Below, in pieces: positions 1-7,831 of a DNA stretch of 17,304 nt (positions are counted from its first letter, which is position 1; each line of letters begins with the position of its first letter). The notes beneath the pieces are model-generated. The model made no database searches and was not told where the DNA came from. It worked only from the letters and a program-made list of their open reading frames with translations. Origin of the DNA: Candidatus Kapaibacterium sp. GTDB taxonomy: Bacteria > Bacteroidota > Ignavibacteria > Palsa-1295. The stretch is taken from assembly GCA_025450975.1 (NCBI GenBank), contig JANWLI010000154.1, forward strand, positions 1 through 17,304, written 5' to 3'. A program made the translations under genes and the position numbers.

Positions 1-3
1 AAC

Positions 4-519
4 ATGAAACGTCTTTTCACACTAACAGCGATCCTCTATGGGATCGCTGTTAGCGCTCCGAGTCTGGTCAGTGCTCAGGGACCCCTCGGACGCGACTTCG
101 GATTTGGTCTTTCTATTGGCAATCCATTAGGCGGAACGATCAAATACTGGACCGCATCGGATCAGGCGCTGGCCGCTTCGCTCGGAGCCGATTACTTTGG
201 CTCACCGCGACTCAATGTCGATTACCATTGGCATTTCAACGCCTTCAACTCAGATGTTGTCAAGCTCTATGCCGGTCCCGGACTCGCGATCGGCTTTGGC
301 GGCGGACGAGAGTACTTATGGTATAAAAAAGGCCATGACTACTACTTCTACCGCGAAGATGGCAAGACAGGTATCGGCGGACGAGTCCTACTGGGCCTCA
401 ATGTGACGCCCCGTCGCAGCCCGATCGAGATGTATATCGAAGCGGGCCCACTTGTCGGACTTTCTCCGGCATTCGGAACATCAGTAGACGCTGCCTTAGG
501 TATTCGATTCTATCCGTAA
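4..519 (+). CDS. exported small beta-barrel-like outer-membrane protein (unrecognised family)
   Basis: A 171-residue protein with a clear Sec signal peptide: Lys2-Arg3, a hydrophobic stretch to about residue 20, and likely cleavage after the VSA at about residues 22-24. The mature part is rich in Gly and aromatic residues with alternating hydrophobic and polar positions, for example around GLSIGNPLGGTIKYW, LYAGPGLAIGFGGG and YIEAGPLVGLSP. It ends in an aromatic strand, GIRFYP. This is the look of a small outer-membrane beta barrel of about eight strands. I do not recognise a named family and assign no specific function. The ATG at base 4 is accepted because the signal peptide begins there. 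Only three bases precede it, so its promoter is outside the window. An intrinsic terminator follows, so it is not part of the arginine operon. Confidence 0.75.
   Translation: MKRLFTLTAILYGIAVSAPSLVSAQGPLGRDFGFGLSIGNPLGGTIKYWTASDQALAASLGADYFGSPRLNVDYHWHFNAFNSDVVKLYAGPGLAIGFGGGREYLWYKKGHDYYFYREDGKTGIGGRVLLGLNVTPRRSPIEMYIEAGPLVGLSPAFGTSVDAALGIRFYP
22..53 (+). repeat. 13-bp perfect inverted repeat inside the signal-peptide codons
   Basis: Bases 22-34 (ctaacagcgatcc) are the exact reverse complement of bases 41-53 (ggatcgctgttag), with a 6-base loop tctatg at 35-40. In the mRNA this would be a stable hairpin over codons 7-17 of the preceding CDS. No T-tract follows, so it is not a standard terminator. 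A role in translation or mRNA stability is only a possibility. Confidence 0.7.
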
Positions 520-541
520 ATTTCGTTCAACTGTGGTAATT

Positions 542-567
542 AAGCCGCCTTATGGCGGCTTCTTTTA
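542..567 (+). terminator. Rho-independent terminator after the outer-membrane protein gene
   Basis: A perfect 8-bp stem, aagccgcc (542-549) and ggcggctt (554-561), with a ttat loop, is followed by tctttta. It lies 23 bases past the stop codon of the first gene and upstream of the argC operator, so it separates the two transcription units. Confidence 0.88.
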
Positions 568-594
568 TGTTACGAAAAGATCTGCGCAAATTCA

Positions 595-632
595 AATGAA
601 TAATTATGTAACTTAATGCATAATTATTCGTT
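595..632 (+). promoter_or_regulatory. tandem ARG-box-like operator, predicted ArgR binding site
   Basis: Two copies of the palindromic octamer ataattat (600-607 and 620-627) have centres exactly 20 bp apart. They lie within a larger perfect inverted repeat, gaataattatg (598-608) and cataattattc (619-629). Read as 18-bp boxes (595-612 on +, 615-632 on -), each matches about 13 of 18 positions of the Bacillus ARG-box consensus as I remember it (CATGAATAAAAATKCAAK). They are separated by 2 bp. ArgR/AhrC hexamers bind pairs of 18-bp boxes separated by 2-3 bp, so both sequence and geometry fit. The site is directly upstream of argC, and argR is encoded in the same operon. No clear -35/-10 pair could be assigned around it. 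Confidence 0.72.
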
Positions 633-642
633 TAGTTGGCTT

Positions 643-1674
643 ATGAATTTGGGACATAAAGTACCGGTATCCATTGTAGGCGGGACAGGCTATAGCGGCG
701 AAGCGCTGCTGAAGATCCTGTTGCGTCATCCGGCCGTTCGTATCGATCGGATCTATGGACAAGCAAATGCCGGGAAAAAGATCGGAGAAGTATTCCCGGC
801 GTTCACCGGTGTCCTTACTACGACGATCGAGCAGTATCACCTAACAGATACAGGGAGCAGCGAATTGTTCTTCCTTGCCTTACCCTCGGGGCACGCAATG
901 GAGATCGTTCCGGAGTTGCTCAAGGCAAATAAGAAAGTGATCGATCTCAGTGGAGATTACCGTCTTCGCGATGCACGTATCTACAAGCAGTACTATGGGC
1001 AGGCACACACCTCTCATGAACTGACACACGAAGCCTACTATGGTATTCCTGAACTTGATGGTGCGCCAGGGCACGGTCTTTCGCTCGTCGCTAATCCTGG
1101 CTGCTATCCGACGAGTGCCATTCTGCCGTTAGCGCCGCTCCTGAAGGAAGGATTGCTCAAAAATGATACTATCGTTATCAATTCACTCTCCGGTGTAACC
1201 GGCGCAGGAAAGAAAGCCACGCAGGAAATGTCCTTTGCAGAGATCGACAGCTCTGTAAAAGCGTATAAGGTCACCGGGCATCAGCATATTCCGGAGATCG
1301 AACAGGCATTGAGTGCATTTACGGGAAAAAATGTCTCCGTGACATTTACGCCGCATCTTATTCCTATTCGGCGCGGGATCTATACGACGATCGTTGCCGA
1401 CATGGAAGGTTCGGTAACGAGTGCAGATATTGCACAGACGTTTCAGGAGTATTACGGCACAAAATACTTTGTCCGGTTGCGTGGTGAGCAGGCGCCGGAG
1501 ATCAAGCACGTCGTGCATACCAATTTTATCGATATAGGCTGGAACGTTGACGCCGTTAAGAAAAAGGTCATCCTAACTTCCGCGATCGATAATTTGATCA
1601 AAGGTGCTGCCGGACAGGCCGTGCAGAATATGAATATCCTCTTTGGGTTGCCGGAAGAAACGGCGTTACACTGA
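643..1674 (+). CDS. argC: N-acetyl-gamma-glutamyl-phosphate reductase
   Basis: Cytoplasmic enzyme of arginine synthesis that reduces N-acetylglutamyl phosphate to N-acetylglutamate semialdehyde with NADPH. The N-terminus has the Rossmann nucleotide-binding motif VSIVGGTGYSGEALLKIL. The catalytic cysteine is in the family signature NPGCYPTS (Cys154 counting from this start), followed by SGVTGAGKK. The length of 343 residues is normal. An in-frame ATG at 616 would add nine residues. I prefer the ATG at 643 because family members begin a few residues before the VGxTGYxG motif and because the predicted ArgR operator (595-632) covers the ATG at 616. Neither start has a good Shine-Dalgarno sequence. 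It is the first gene of the arg operon, with argJ starting 9 bases after its stop. Confidence 0.95.
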   Translation: MNLGHKVPVSIVGGTGYSGEALLKILLRHPAVRIDRIYGQANAGKKIGEVFPAFTGVLTTTIEQYHLTDTGSSELFFLALPSGHAMEIVPELLKANKKVIDLSGDYRLRDARIYKQYYGQAHTSHELTHEAYYGIPELDGAPGHGLSLVANPGCYPTSAILPLAPLLKEGLLKNDTIVINSLSGVTGAGKKATQEMSFAEIDSSVKAYKVTGHQHIPEIEQALSAFTGKNVSVTFTPHLIPIRRGIYTTIVADMEGSVTSADIAQTFQEYYGTKYFVRLRGEQAPEIKHVVHTNFIDIGWNVDAVKKKVILTSAIDNLIKGAAGQAVQNMNILFGLPEETALH

Positions 1675-1683
1675 CTTAGTACT

Positions 1684-2895
1684 ATGAAAAGCTATACCAT
1701 GACAACAGGCGGCATCACTGCGCCTAAAGGATTTTTAGCGTCCGGTGTCTTTTGCGGCATTCGCAAAAGCAAAAAGGATATTGCTATTATTCGCTCGGAA
1801 GTGCCGGCCGCGGTTGCTGCAGTCTTTACCATGAGTACGACGCAGGCAGCGCCCGTCGTTATCGACAAGGCAACGCTTCTGCGTTCATCGAAATGCTCGG
1901 CGATCACCGTCAATAGCGGAAATGCAAATGCATGTACGGGCGAGCAGGGGATGAAGGATGCCGAGGAAATGATCGAGCTGACTGCGAAGGCGCTTAGCAT
2001 TCCTCGCGATGAAATTCTCATTTCGTCGACAGGGGTGATCGGCCAATATTTGCCGATGGATGCCATTCGCGAAGGCATTGCAATGGCAGCGCAGGCACTA
2101 TCGGCCAATGGAAGTGGCGATGCAGCCGACGCGATCATGACGACGGATACCTACGCGAAGGAATTAGCACTGTCGCTCGATATTGAGGGAGTGACAGTGA
2201 CCATCGGTGGCATTGCCAAAGGATCGGGTATGATACAGCCGAACATGGCAACCATGCTTGGTTTTCTTACGACCGATGCCAATATCGATCAGGCGTTTCT
2301 CCAGAAGACGTTTCGCGCCGGTGTGGAGCTGTCGTTCAACCGCATATCGGTCGACGGGGACACCAGCACGAACGACATGGCGGTCATCCTTGCCAATGGG
2401 CAAGCCGGGAATGTACAAATTACCGAGGGAAGTCCGGCAGCCGCCATCTTCACCGAAGCGCTTAACGACATCATGCTTGCTCTTGCGAAGATGATCGCGC
2501 GCGACGGCGAGGGAGCTACGAAGCTCGTCGAGATCATCGTGACGGGCGCTGAGAACGATGGCGAAGCAGTGATCGCCGCGCGTTCGGTTGCGAATTCCAA
2601 TCTCGTAAAAACGGCAATTCACGGCGAAGATGCAAATTGGGGACGCATCCTGGCAGCGCTTGGCTATTCCGGGATCGACTTTCATCCGCACGATGTCGAA
2701 CTTGCCTTTAACGATCTGCCGATTCTTGGTAAGCAGTTCGCCATTCTTATCGATGAAGAGAAAGTGAAGCAGTCGCTGGCAGGCGATAGCCTAACCGTGC
2801 AGATCGACCTTAATAAAGGAGCAGGGAATGCTACGTTCTGGACCTGCGACCTTTCGAAGCAATATGTTCATATTAATGCCAGCTACCGCTCGTAA
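1684..2895 (+). CDS. argJ: bifunctional glutamate N-acetyltransferase / ornithine acetyltransferase
   Basis: ArgJ moves the acetyl group from N-acetylornithine to glutamate, releasing ornithine and regenerating N-acetylglutamate. Bifunctional members also make N-acetylglutamate from acetyl-CoA. The 403-residue protein is full length, from the N-terminal GGITAPKGFLASGV to the C-terminal INASYRS typical of the family. The self-cleavage site is visible as KGSGMIQPNMA followed by TMLGFLTTDA. Thr190 would become the N-terminal nucleophile of the beta chain. Conserved NSGNANACTG and DGDTSTND motifs are present. Whether it is bifunctional or only recycles acetyl groups cannot be read from the sequence. 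However, no argA or argE is in the window, so a cyclic pathway is inferred. argBF follows after 3 bases, indicating tight operon coupling. Confidence 0.96.
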   Translation: MKSYTMTTGGITAPKGFLASGVFCGIRKSKKDIAIIRSEVPAAVAAVFTMSTTQAAPVVIDKATLLRSSKCSAITVNSGNANACTGEQGMKDAEEMIELTAKALSIPRDEILISSTGVIGQYLPMDAIREGIAMAAQALSANGSGDAADAIMTTDTYAKELALSLDIEGVTVTIGGIAKGSGMIQPNMATMLGFLTTDANIDQAFLQKTFRAGVELSFNRISVDGDTSTNDMAVILANGQAGNVQITEGSPAAAIFTEALNDIMLALAKMIARDGEGATKLVEIIVTGAENDGEAVIAARSVANSNLVKTAIHGEDANWGRILAALGYSGIDFHPHDVELAFNDLPILGKQFAILIDEEKVKQSLAGDSLTVQIDLNKGAGNATFWTCDLSKQYVHINASYRS

Positions 2896-2898
2896 ACC

Positions 2899-4764
2899 AT
2901 GAATAATCTACTCATGACTAAAGAAGAGATCCTTATTGAAGCGCTCCCGTATATCCAACGGTATGAAGGGACGACCTTCGTCATTAAATATGGCGGAGCG
3001 GCGATGACGGAAGCAAAGCTCAAAGAATCGTTTGCAAAAGATGTGATTCTTCTGCGAAAGATCGGCATCCGCGTTGTCATTGTGCATGGCGGAGGAAGTG
3101 CGATAACCAGTCTTTCCGAGAAACTCGGCCATACCACCAATTTTCATGACGGGCAGCGCATCACGGACGATGACACGCTCGCTTCCGTCATGATGGCGCT
3201 TGTCGGCACTGCCAATAAAGAGATCGTTCGTCTTATCAATACGAATGGCGGCACGGCGATCGGTCTTGCCGGGATGGATGGCCGGTTGCTCTCCGGATCG
3301 AAGATGCTCCACGATGGCGTGGATCTTGGTGCCGTAGGGAAGATCGATTCGGTCAACACAAAATTGCTTGACCTGCTCATCTCCGATGGAGCCATTCCGG
3401 TTATTGCTCCCGTCGCTGTTGGCGATGAGGGAGAACTCTATAACGTCAATGCCGACTTTGCTGCTGCAGCGATCGCCTCTGCATTGCATGCCGAAAAGTT
3501 GTTTTATCTGACGGATACCGAGGGGATCCTTACGAACGGCGAGTTAGTACCAACGCTCACTGCAGAGAAAGCGCAACAATTGATCACCAGTGGTGAACTG
3601 AGCGGAGGCATGGTGCCGAAGGTCAGTTCAGCCTTTGAGGCTATCGATAGTGGTGTGCACAAAGTGCATATCATTAATGGTACACGCAAGCATTCGTTGC
3701 TTCTGGAGATCTTCACCAACGTTGGCGTAGGCACGCAGATCATCCGTTCTGAAGGCCGCCCGAAAGGTACAGCCGCACAGCCAAAGACGAAACGCGACCT
3801 GATCGACTTTTCCACGCTCGATCAGACGACCCTCCTTGAATTGTTCAAGCTCAGCGATATGCTGAAGGCACATCCGGAGATCAAGCCGCTTACCGGGAAA
3901 TCAGTAGCAGTGTTGTTTCAGAAGCCGTCGTTGCGGACGCGGATCTCCTTTGAGGTCGGCATCGCCGAACTCGGCGGTACGCCGGTGATCCTGGGCGATG
4001 AGTCGATCGGGATCGGCAAACGCGAAAGTGTGTTCGATACGGCAAAGGTGATCTCCCGCTACTGCGACGCGATCATTGCGCGCGTATTTGGGCATGATCT
4101 TATTCGAGAGTTAGCCGAATACGCAGACGTACCTGTTGTTAATGCTCTTTCCGATCTTCTGCATCCGTGTCAGATCTTAGGGGATGCGTACACACTGTAT
4201 ACGCACAATAAACTTCATCCGGGTGTCAAGGTTGCTTTCATCGGCGATGGCAATAACGTCGCGAACTCCTGGATCGAACTTGCAGGCATCTTTCCCATTC
4301 ATCTTGCGATCGCCTGTCCGAAGGGATTCGAACCTTCGGCGACGCTCATCGAGCAAGCACTTGCGAAGGGACTGAGTACGATCGAGATCCTTCGCGATCC
4401 GTATGCAGCCGCTCGAGGCGCAGAGGTACTCTATAGCGATGTGTGGACCAGTATGGGACAGGAGGACGAGCGGAGTGACCGGTTGAAAATATTTGCTGCG
4501 TATCAGATCAATGCGGCGCTACTGAACGTTGCTTCGCCGAATGCCTGTATCATGCACTGCCTGCCGGCGCATCGCGGTGAGGAGATCACCGATGAAATGA
4601 TGGGCGTGCCACAATCGGTTATATTTGAACAGGCCGAGAACCGTCTCCATATTCAAAAAGCAGTACTTGCTACACTTATTGGAGGCGACGATGTTCGGGC
4701 CGGGCATCTATCCTCACGTAACGGTACACATCATGAACAAACAACGACGACAGTTTCTCATTAA
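2899..4764 (+). CDS. argBF: fused acetylglutamate kinase - ornithine carbamoyltransferase
   Basis: One open frame of 621 residues joins two complete enzymes. Residues 1-283 are N-acetylglutamate kinase (ArgB), with ATP-site lysine FVIKYGG (Lys30), VHGGG (64-66), NVNADFAAAAIA and GGMVPKV. The N-terminal helix EILIEALPYIQRYEG resembles that of hexameric, arginine-inhibited kinases. Residues 284-300 are a short polar linker (SEGRPKGTAAQPKTKRD). Residues 301-594 are ornithine carbamoyltransferase (ArgF), with the carbamoyl-phosphate motif PSLRTR (344-348), HPCQ (422-425), the ornithine-binding SMG loop (518-520) and HCLPAHRGEE (553 on). The last 27 residues, from GGDDVRAGH to the end, are a low-complexity tail beyond the usual ArgF end and overlap the argR start. 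No stop or ATG lies at the junction. The enzymes catalyse steps 2 and 6 of the pathway, so the fusion does not join consecutive reactions. Confidence 0.93.
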   Translation: MNNLLMTKEEILIEALPYIQRYEGTTFVIKYGGAAMTEAKLKESFAKDVILLRKIGIRVVIVHGGGSAITSLSEKLGHTTNFHDGQRITDDDTLASVMMALVGTANKEIVRLINTNGGTAIGLAGMDGRLLSGSKMLHDGVDLGAVGKIDSVNTKLLDLLISDGAIPVIAPVAVGDEGELYNVNADFAAAAIASALHAEKLFYLTDTEGILTNGELVPTLTAEKAQQLITSGELSGGMVPKVSSAFEAIDSGVHKVHIINGTRKHSLLLEIFTNVGVGTQIIRSEGRPKGTAAQPKTKRDLIDFSTLDQTTLLELFKLSDMLKAHPEIKPLTGKSVAVLFQKPSLRTRISFEVGIAELGGTPVILGDESIGIGKRESVFDTAKVISRYCDAIIARVFGHDLIRELAEYADVPVVNALSDLLHPCQILGDAYTLYTHNKLHPGVKVAFIGDGNNVANSWIELAGIFPIHLAIACPKGFEPSATLIEQALAKGLSTIEILRDPYAAARGAEVLYSDVWTSMGQEDERSDRLKIFAAYQINAALLNVASPNACIMHCLPAHRGEEITDEMMGVPQSVIFEQAENRLHIQKAVLATLIGGDDVRAGHLSSRNGTHHEQTTTTVSH

Positions 4765-5185
4765 AGAGATCATCTCCGATAAAGCCATTGGCAGCCAGGA
4801 TGAACTTGCAAAAGAACTGAAGAAAGCCGGCGAGATCGTCAACCAGGCGACGCTGTCACGCGATATGCAGGAGATGGGCATCAGCCGCATCAATACGATG
4901 CATGGCGCTCGCTACCAATTCAATCTTGAGGGTGAAGAAAAACGCATTCGCACGCTGATCAGCATAGAAATTCAGAACATTCATTCGAATGAGACGATGG
5001 TCGTTGTTCGCACACTTCCCGGCCGGGCGCAAGGTGTGGCGGAGATGATCGACAGCTTAAAATTGCCGGGCGTGCTGGCAACCCTTGCCGGAGATAACAC
5101 GATCTTTATCGCTCCGTCATCGGTAAAAAAAGTACAGAGCGTGGAATTAGCACTACGAACATTTATTGCAAAAGAGGATTCATAA
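4733..5185 (+). CDS. argR: arginine repressor ArgR
   Basis: Arginine-responsive repressor that in known members binds operator ARG boxes as a hexamer when arginine is bound. Residues 1-70 form the winged-helix domain (RRQFLIKEII, GSQDELAKELKKAG, VNQATLSRDMQEMGI). The C-terminal half is the oligomerisation and arginine-binding domain, ending in LAGDNTIFIAP. That motif reads GDN (Asp121-Asn122) where family members usually have GDD. The start at 4733 gives 150 residues, the family norm, beginning MNKQRRQF. An alternative ATG at 4691 has a GGAGG five bases upstream (4681-4685) and would add 14 residues; it is less likely but not excluded. The gene overlaps the end of argBF by 32 bases, and its stop codon directly abuts the argG ATG. 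Its position inside the operon it should repress implies autoregulation through the site at 595-632. Confidence 0.93.
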   Translation: MNKQRRQFLIKEIISDKAIGSQDELAKELKKAGEIVNQATLSRDMQEMGISRINTMHGARYQFNLEGEEKRIRTLISIEIQNIHSNETMVVVRTLPGRAQGVAEMIDSLKLPGVLATLAGDNTIFIAPSSVKKVQSVELALRTFIAKEDS

Positions 5186-6415
5186 ATGAGTATGGAAGGC
5201 ATCGAAGGAGCGCGGATCGCGCTGGCATTTTCCGGCGGACTCGATACTTCGGTCATGATCAAATGGCTGCAGGAAAAGTATCATGCCGAGATCGTAACGG
5301 TCTCCGGACATTTAGGGCAGGAGAAAGAGCTTCGCGATATCAAAGAAAAAGCGTACGCTCTTGGTGCAGTCGCTGCGCATGAAGTCGATCTGCGTGAGGA
5401 ATTCGTATCCGACTTCGCCTTTCGCGCTCTCAAGGCCGGCGCACTCTACGAGGGAGCATACCCGCTGGCGACAGCGCTTGGGCGTCCGTTGCTTGCCAAA
5501 ACGCTTATCGAGGTTGCACAACAAGAGCAGTGCACCGTTGTTGCGCACGGCTGTACGGGTAAAGGAAATGACCAGGTCCGCTTCGAGGCGTCCGTATGGG
5601 CGCTTGCTCCGGAACTTCGGGTGATCGCCCCGGTTCGTCATTGGGAGTTTCGCTCCCGTGAGCAGGAGATCGCGTACTGTCAGGAACGTGGGATCCCCGT
5701 CACTGCCACAAAGGCAAGTCCGTATTCAATAGATGAGAACATCTGGGGGACAAGCATCGAGTGCGGCGTACTCGAAGATCCGACCGTTGCGCCGCCGGAA
5801 GATGCGTATCAGCGCACACTCTCACCGGAGGATGCACCGGATACGGCAACTACCGTTGTCATCTCGTTTGAAAGGGGTGTGCCGGTGATGGTTAACCACG
5901 AACGTTTGTCGCCGTTCGAACTCGTCAAAAAAGCAAATCATCTTGCCGGTACGAACGGTATCGGTCGTATCGACCTCATCGAGAATCGTCTCGTGGGTAT
6001 CAAGTCACGGGAGATCTACGAGGCGCCGGGAGCGACGATCCTGCATTTTGCGCACCGTGAGCTCGAACGACTAACACTTGATAAACTTTCCATGCGATTC
6101 AACGAACGAGTGGCAAGTGAGTACGCCGATCTTATTTACAATGGCTTGTGGTATTCGCCGCTGCGGAGCGCACTCGATGCGTTCGTCGACGAAACACAAA
6201 CAAATGTTACCGGAGAGATCACCCTACAGCTCTACAAAGGAACGGTAAAGGTCCTTTCGCGCTCTTCGGCATTTTCACTTTACGATAAAGCGCTCGCTTC
6301 GTATTCGGAAGAAGACAGCTTCGACCATCGTGCAGGCGAAGGCTTCTCGAAAATATTTTCGCTTCCGCTGCGCACGATCGCCCGTTCGAAGCAAGCATCG
6401 CTGTATCAATCGTAA
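5186..6415 (+). CDS. argG: argininosuccinate synthase
   Basis: Joins citrulline and aspartate with ATP to give argininosuccinate. The 409-residue protein has the N-type PP-loop AFSGGLDTS (residues 14-22), AHGCTGKGNDQVRFE in the substrate site, and SIDENIWG with IECGVLEDP further on. The stretch TVSGHLGQEKEL replaces the more common TADLGQ form. Together with the overall pattern, this resembles the green-sulfur-bacterial ArgG as I recall it. The start codon follows the argR stop with no gap. Length and motifs show an intact enzyme. Confidence 0.96.
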   Translation: MSMEGIEGARIALAFSGGLDTSVMIKWLQEKYHAEIVTVSGHLGQEKELRDIKEKAYALGAVAAHEVDLREEFVSDFAFRALKAGALYEGAYPLATALGRPLLAKTLIEVAQQEQCTVVAHGCTGKGNDQVRFEASVWALAPELRVIAPVRHWEFRSREQEIAYCQERGIPVTATKASPYSIDENIWGTSIECGVLEDPTVAPPEDAYQRTLSPEDAPDTATTVVISFERGVPVMVNHERLSPFELVKKANHLAGTNGIGRIDLIENRLVGIKSREIYEAPGATILHFAHRELERLTLDKLSMRFNERVASEYADLIYNGLWYSPLRSALDAFVDETQTNVTGEITLQLYKGTVKVLSRSSAFSLYDKALASYSEEDSFDHRAGEGFSKIFSLPLRTIARSKQASLYQS

Positions 6416-6427
6416 GGATCCACGGAC

Positions 6428-7807
6428 ATGAAGAACGAATCGCTGTGGAGCGGACGCTTCCGCAAAGGGCTGCATCCTTTGGCTAAGCGCTTTTCTTCGT
6501 CGATAGCAATCGACGCAAGACTCTATGCCGAAGATATTACCGGCAGCATTGCACATATTACGATGCTCGCTTCCTCGTCCATTGTATCTCAGGAGGAGTG
6601 CCATACCATTGTTACGGCGCTTGAGGCGATCAGGAATGAGATCGAAAACGGAGCATTGCAATTGAACGCAGAGGAAGAGGATGTTCATCTTGCGATCGAG
6701 CGGCTGCTTATCGAACGTGTTGGTGAGGTTGGCGGTAAACTGCATACTGCCCGCAGCCGCAACGATCAGGTTGCACTTGACGAGAGATTGTATCTTAAAA
6801 AAGTGCTTCCGCAGCTTCAGCGCTCCGTACGCGGACTGCAGGTGGCTTTGCTAACGCAGGCCGAGGCTCATAAGGAGACGATCGTCCCTGGGTATACACA
6901 CATGCAGCATGCTCAGCCAGTGCTGCTGGCGCATCATCTGCTTGCATACCTTCCTATGCTCGATCGCGATCACGAGCGTCTCGGTGATTGTCTGCGTCGC
7001 CTCGACACCTCGCCGCTCGGTGCTGCGGCCTTCGCCGGCACATCGTTTCCGATCGATAGGGAGCATGCCGCTAGCTTATTGGGATTTTCGGGAGTCATGC
7101 TCAATAGTATCGATGCCGTAAGCGCCCGCGATCATCTTGTGGAGTGCATTGCCGATTGCTCAATACTCGCCATGCATCTGAGCCGTCTCGCCGAAGAGCT
7201 GGTGCTGTGGTCCACGAGTGAGTTTGGCTTTGTGGAAATGGGCGATGAGGTGACGACCGGAAGTAGCATCATGCCGCAGAAGAAAAATCCTGATATGGCA
7301 GAGCTTGTGCGGGGCAAGACCGGCAAAGTCTATGGAGCACTTGTTGCGCTTCTGACAACAATGAAGGCACTACCGCTCGCCTATAATCGTGACATGCAGG
7401 AAGATAAAGAACCGCTCTTCGATGCGCTTGATACTGTCGGTGACTGTACAACGATCATGACGCTCATTCTCGAGCATTCGCATTTTCAGTGCGAGCGTAT
7501 GGAGCGCGCGTGCGAGAATGACATGCTGCTTGCCACCGAGATCGCCGATTATCTCACGCGCAAAGGAATGCCATTCCGTTCGGCGCATACGACGACCGGT
7601 CAGCTGATCGCATATGCAGAAAACCAGAAGAAAGCATTGGCAGCAGTTGAGCTCGCAGAGTTGAAGACGTTTTCACCGCTTTTTGAGGGTGACGTGTCAG
7701 ACGTCCTTTCGAATAAGGCAAGCATAGCGGCAAAACGCTCATTGGGAAGCACGTCCTATCAGTCGGTAACTGAGCAGATCGTGTATTGGCAGAATATCCT
7801 CAAATAA
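6428..7807 (+). CDS. argH: argininosuccinate lyase
   Basis: Last enzyme of the pathway, splitting argininosuccinate into arginine and fumarate. It belongs to the fumarase/aspartase superfamily and acts as a tetramer. The 459-residue protein starts LWSGRF, as the family does. It carries KLHTARSRNDQV, the PGYTHMQHAQP segment with the general-acid His158, and the signature loop TTGSSIMPQKKNPD with the catalytic serine at 279-280. It starts 12 bases after argG. The sequence GTAAGGA at 6412-6418 could serve as a ribosome site at a slightly long spacing. Nothing is truncated. Confidence 0.96.
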   Translation: MKNESLWSGRFRKGLHPLAKRFSSSIAIDARLYAEDITGSIAHITMLASSSIVSQEECHTIVTALEAIRNEIENGALQLNAEEEDVHLAIERLLIERVGEVGGKLHTARSRNDQVALDERLYLKKVLPQLQRSVRGLQVALLTQAEAHKETIVPGYTHMQHAQPVLLAHHLLAYLPMLDRDHERLGDCLRRLDTSPLGAAAFAGTSFPIDREHAASLLGFSGVMLNSIDAVSARDHLVECIADCSILAMHLSRLAEELVLWSTSEFGFVEMGDEVTTGSSIMPQKKNPDMAELVRGKTGKVYGALVALLTTMKALPLAYNRDMQEDKEPLFDALDTVGDCTTIMTLILEHSHFQCERMERACENDMLLATEIADYLTRKGMPFRSAHTTTGQLIAYAENQKKALAAVELAELKTFSPLFEGDVSDVLSNKASIAAKRSLGSTSYQSVTEQIVYWQNILK

Positions 7808-7831
7808 ATATCTTTATAGTAGTAGAGTGCA

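Noticed and set aside
2164..2691. 175-codon open frame on the - strand within argJ
   Set aside because: It is an antisense shadow of a gene with full family motifs; the translation shows no domain.
2908..3489. 193-codon open frame on the - strand within the ArgB part
   Set aside because: Antisense shadow of a well-supported enzyme domain with no coherent protein features.
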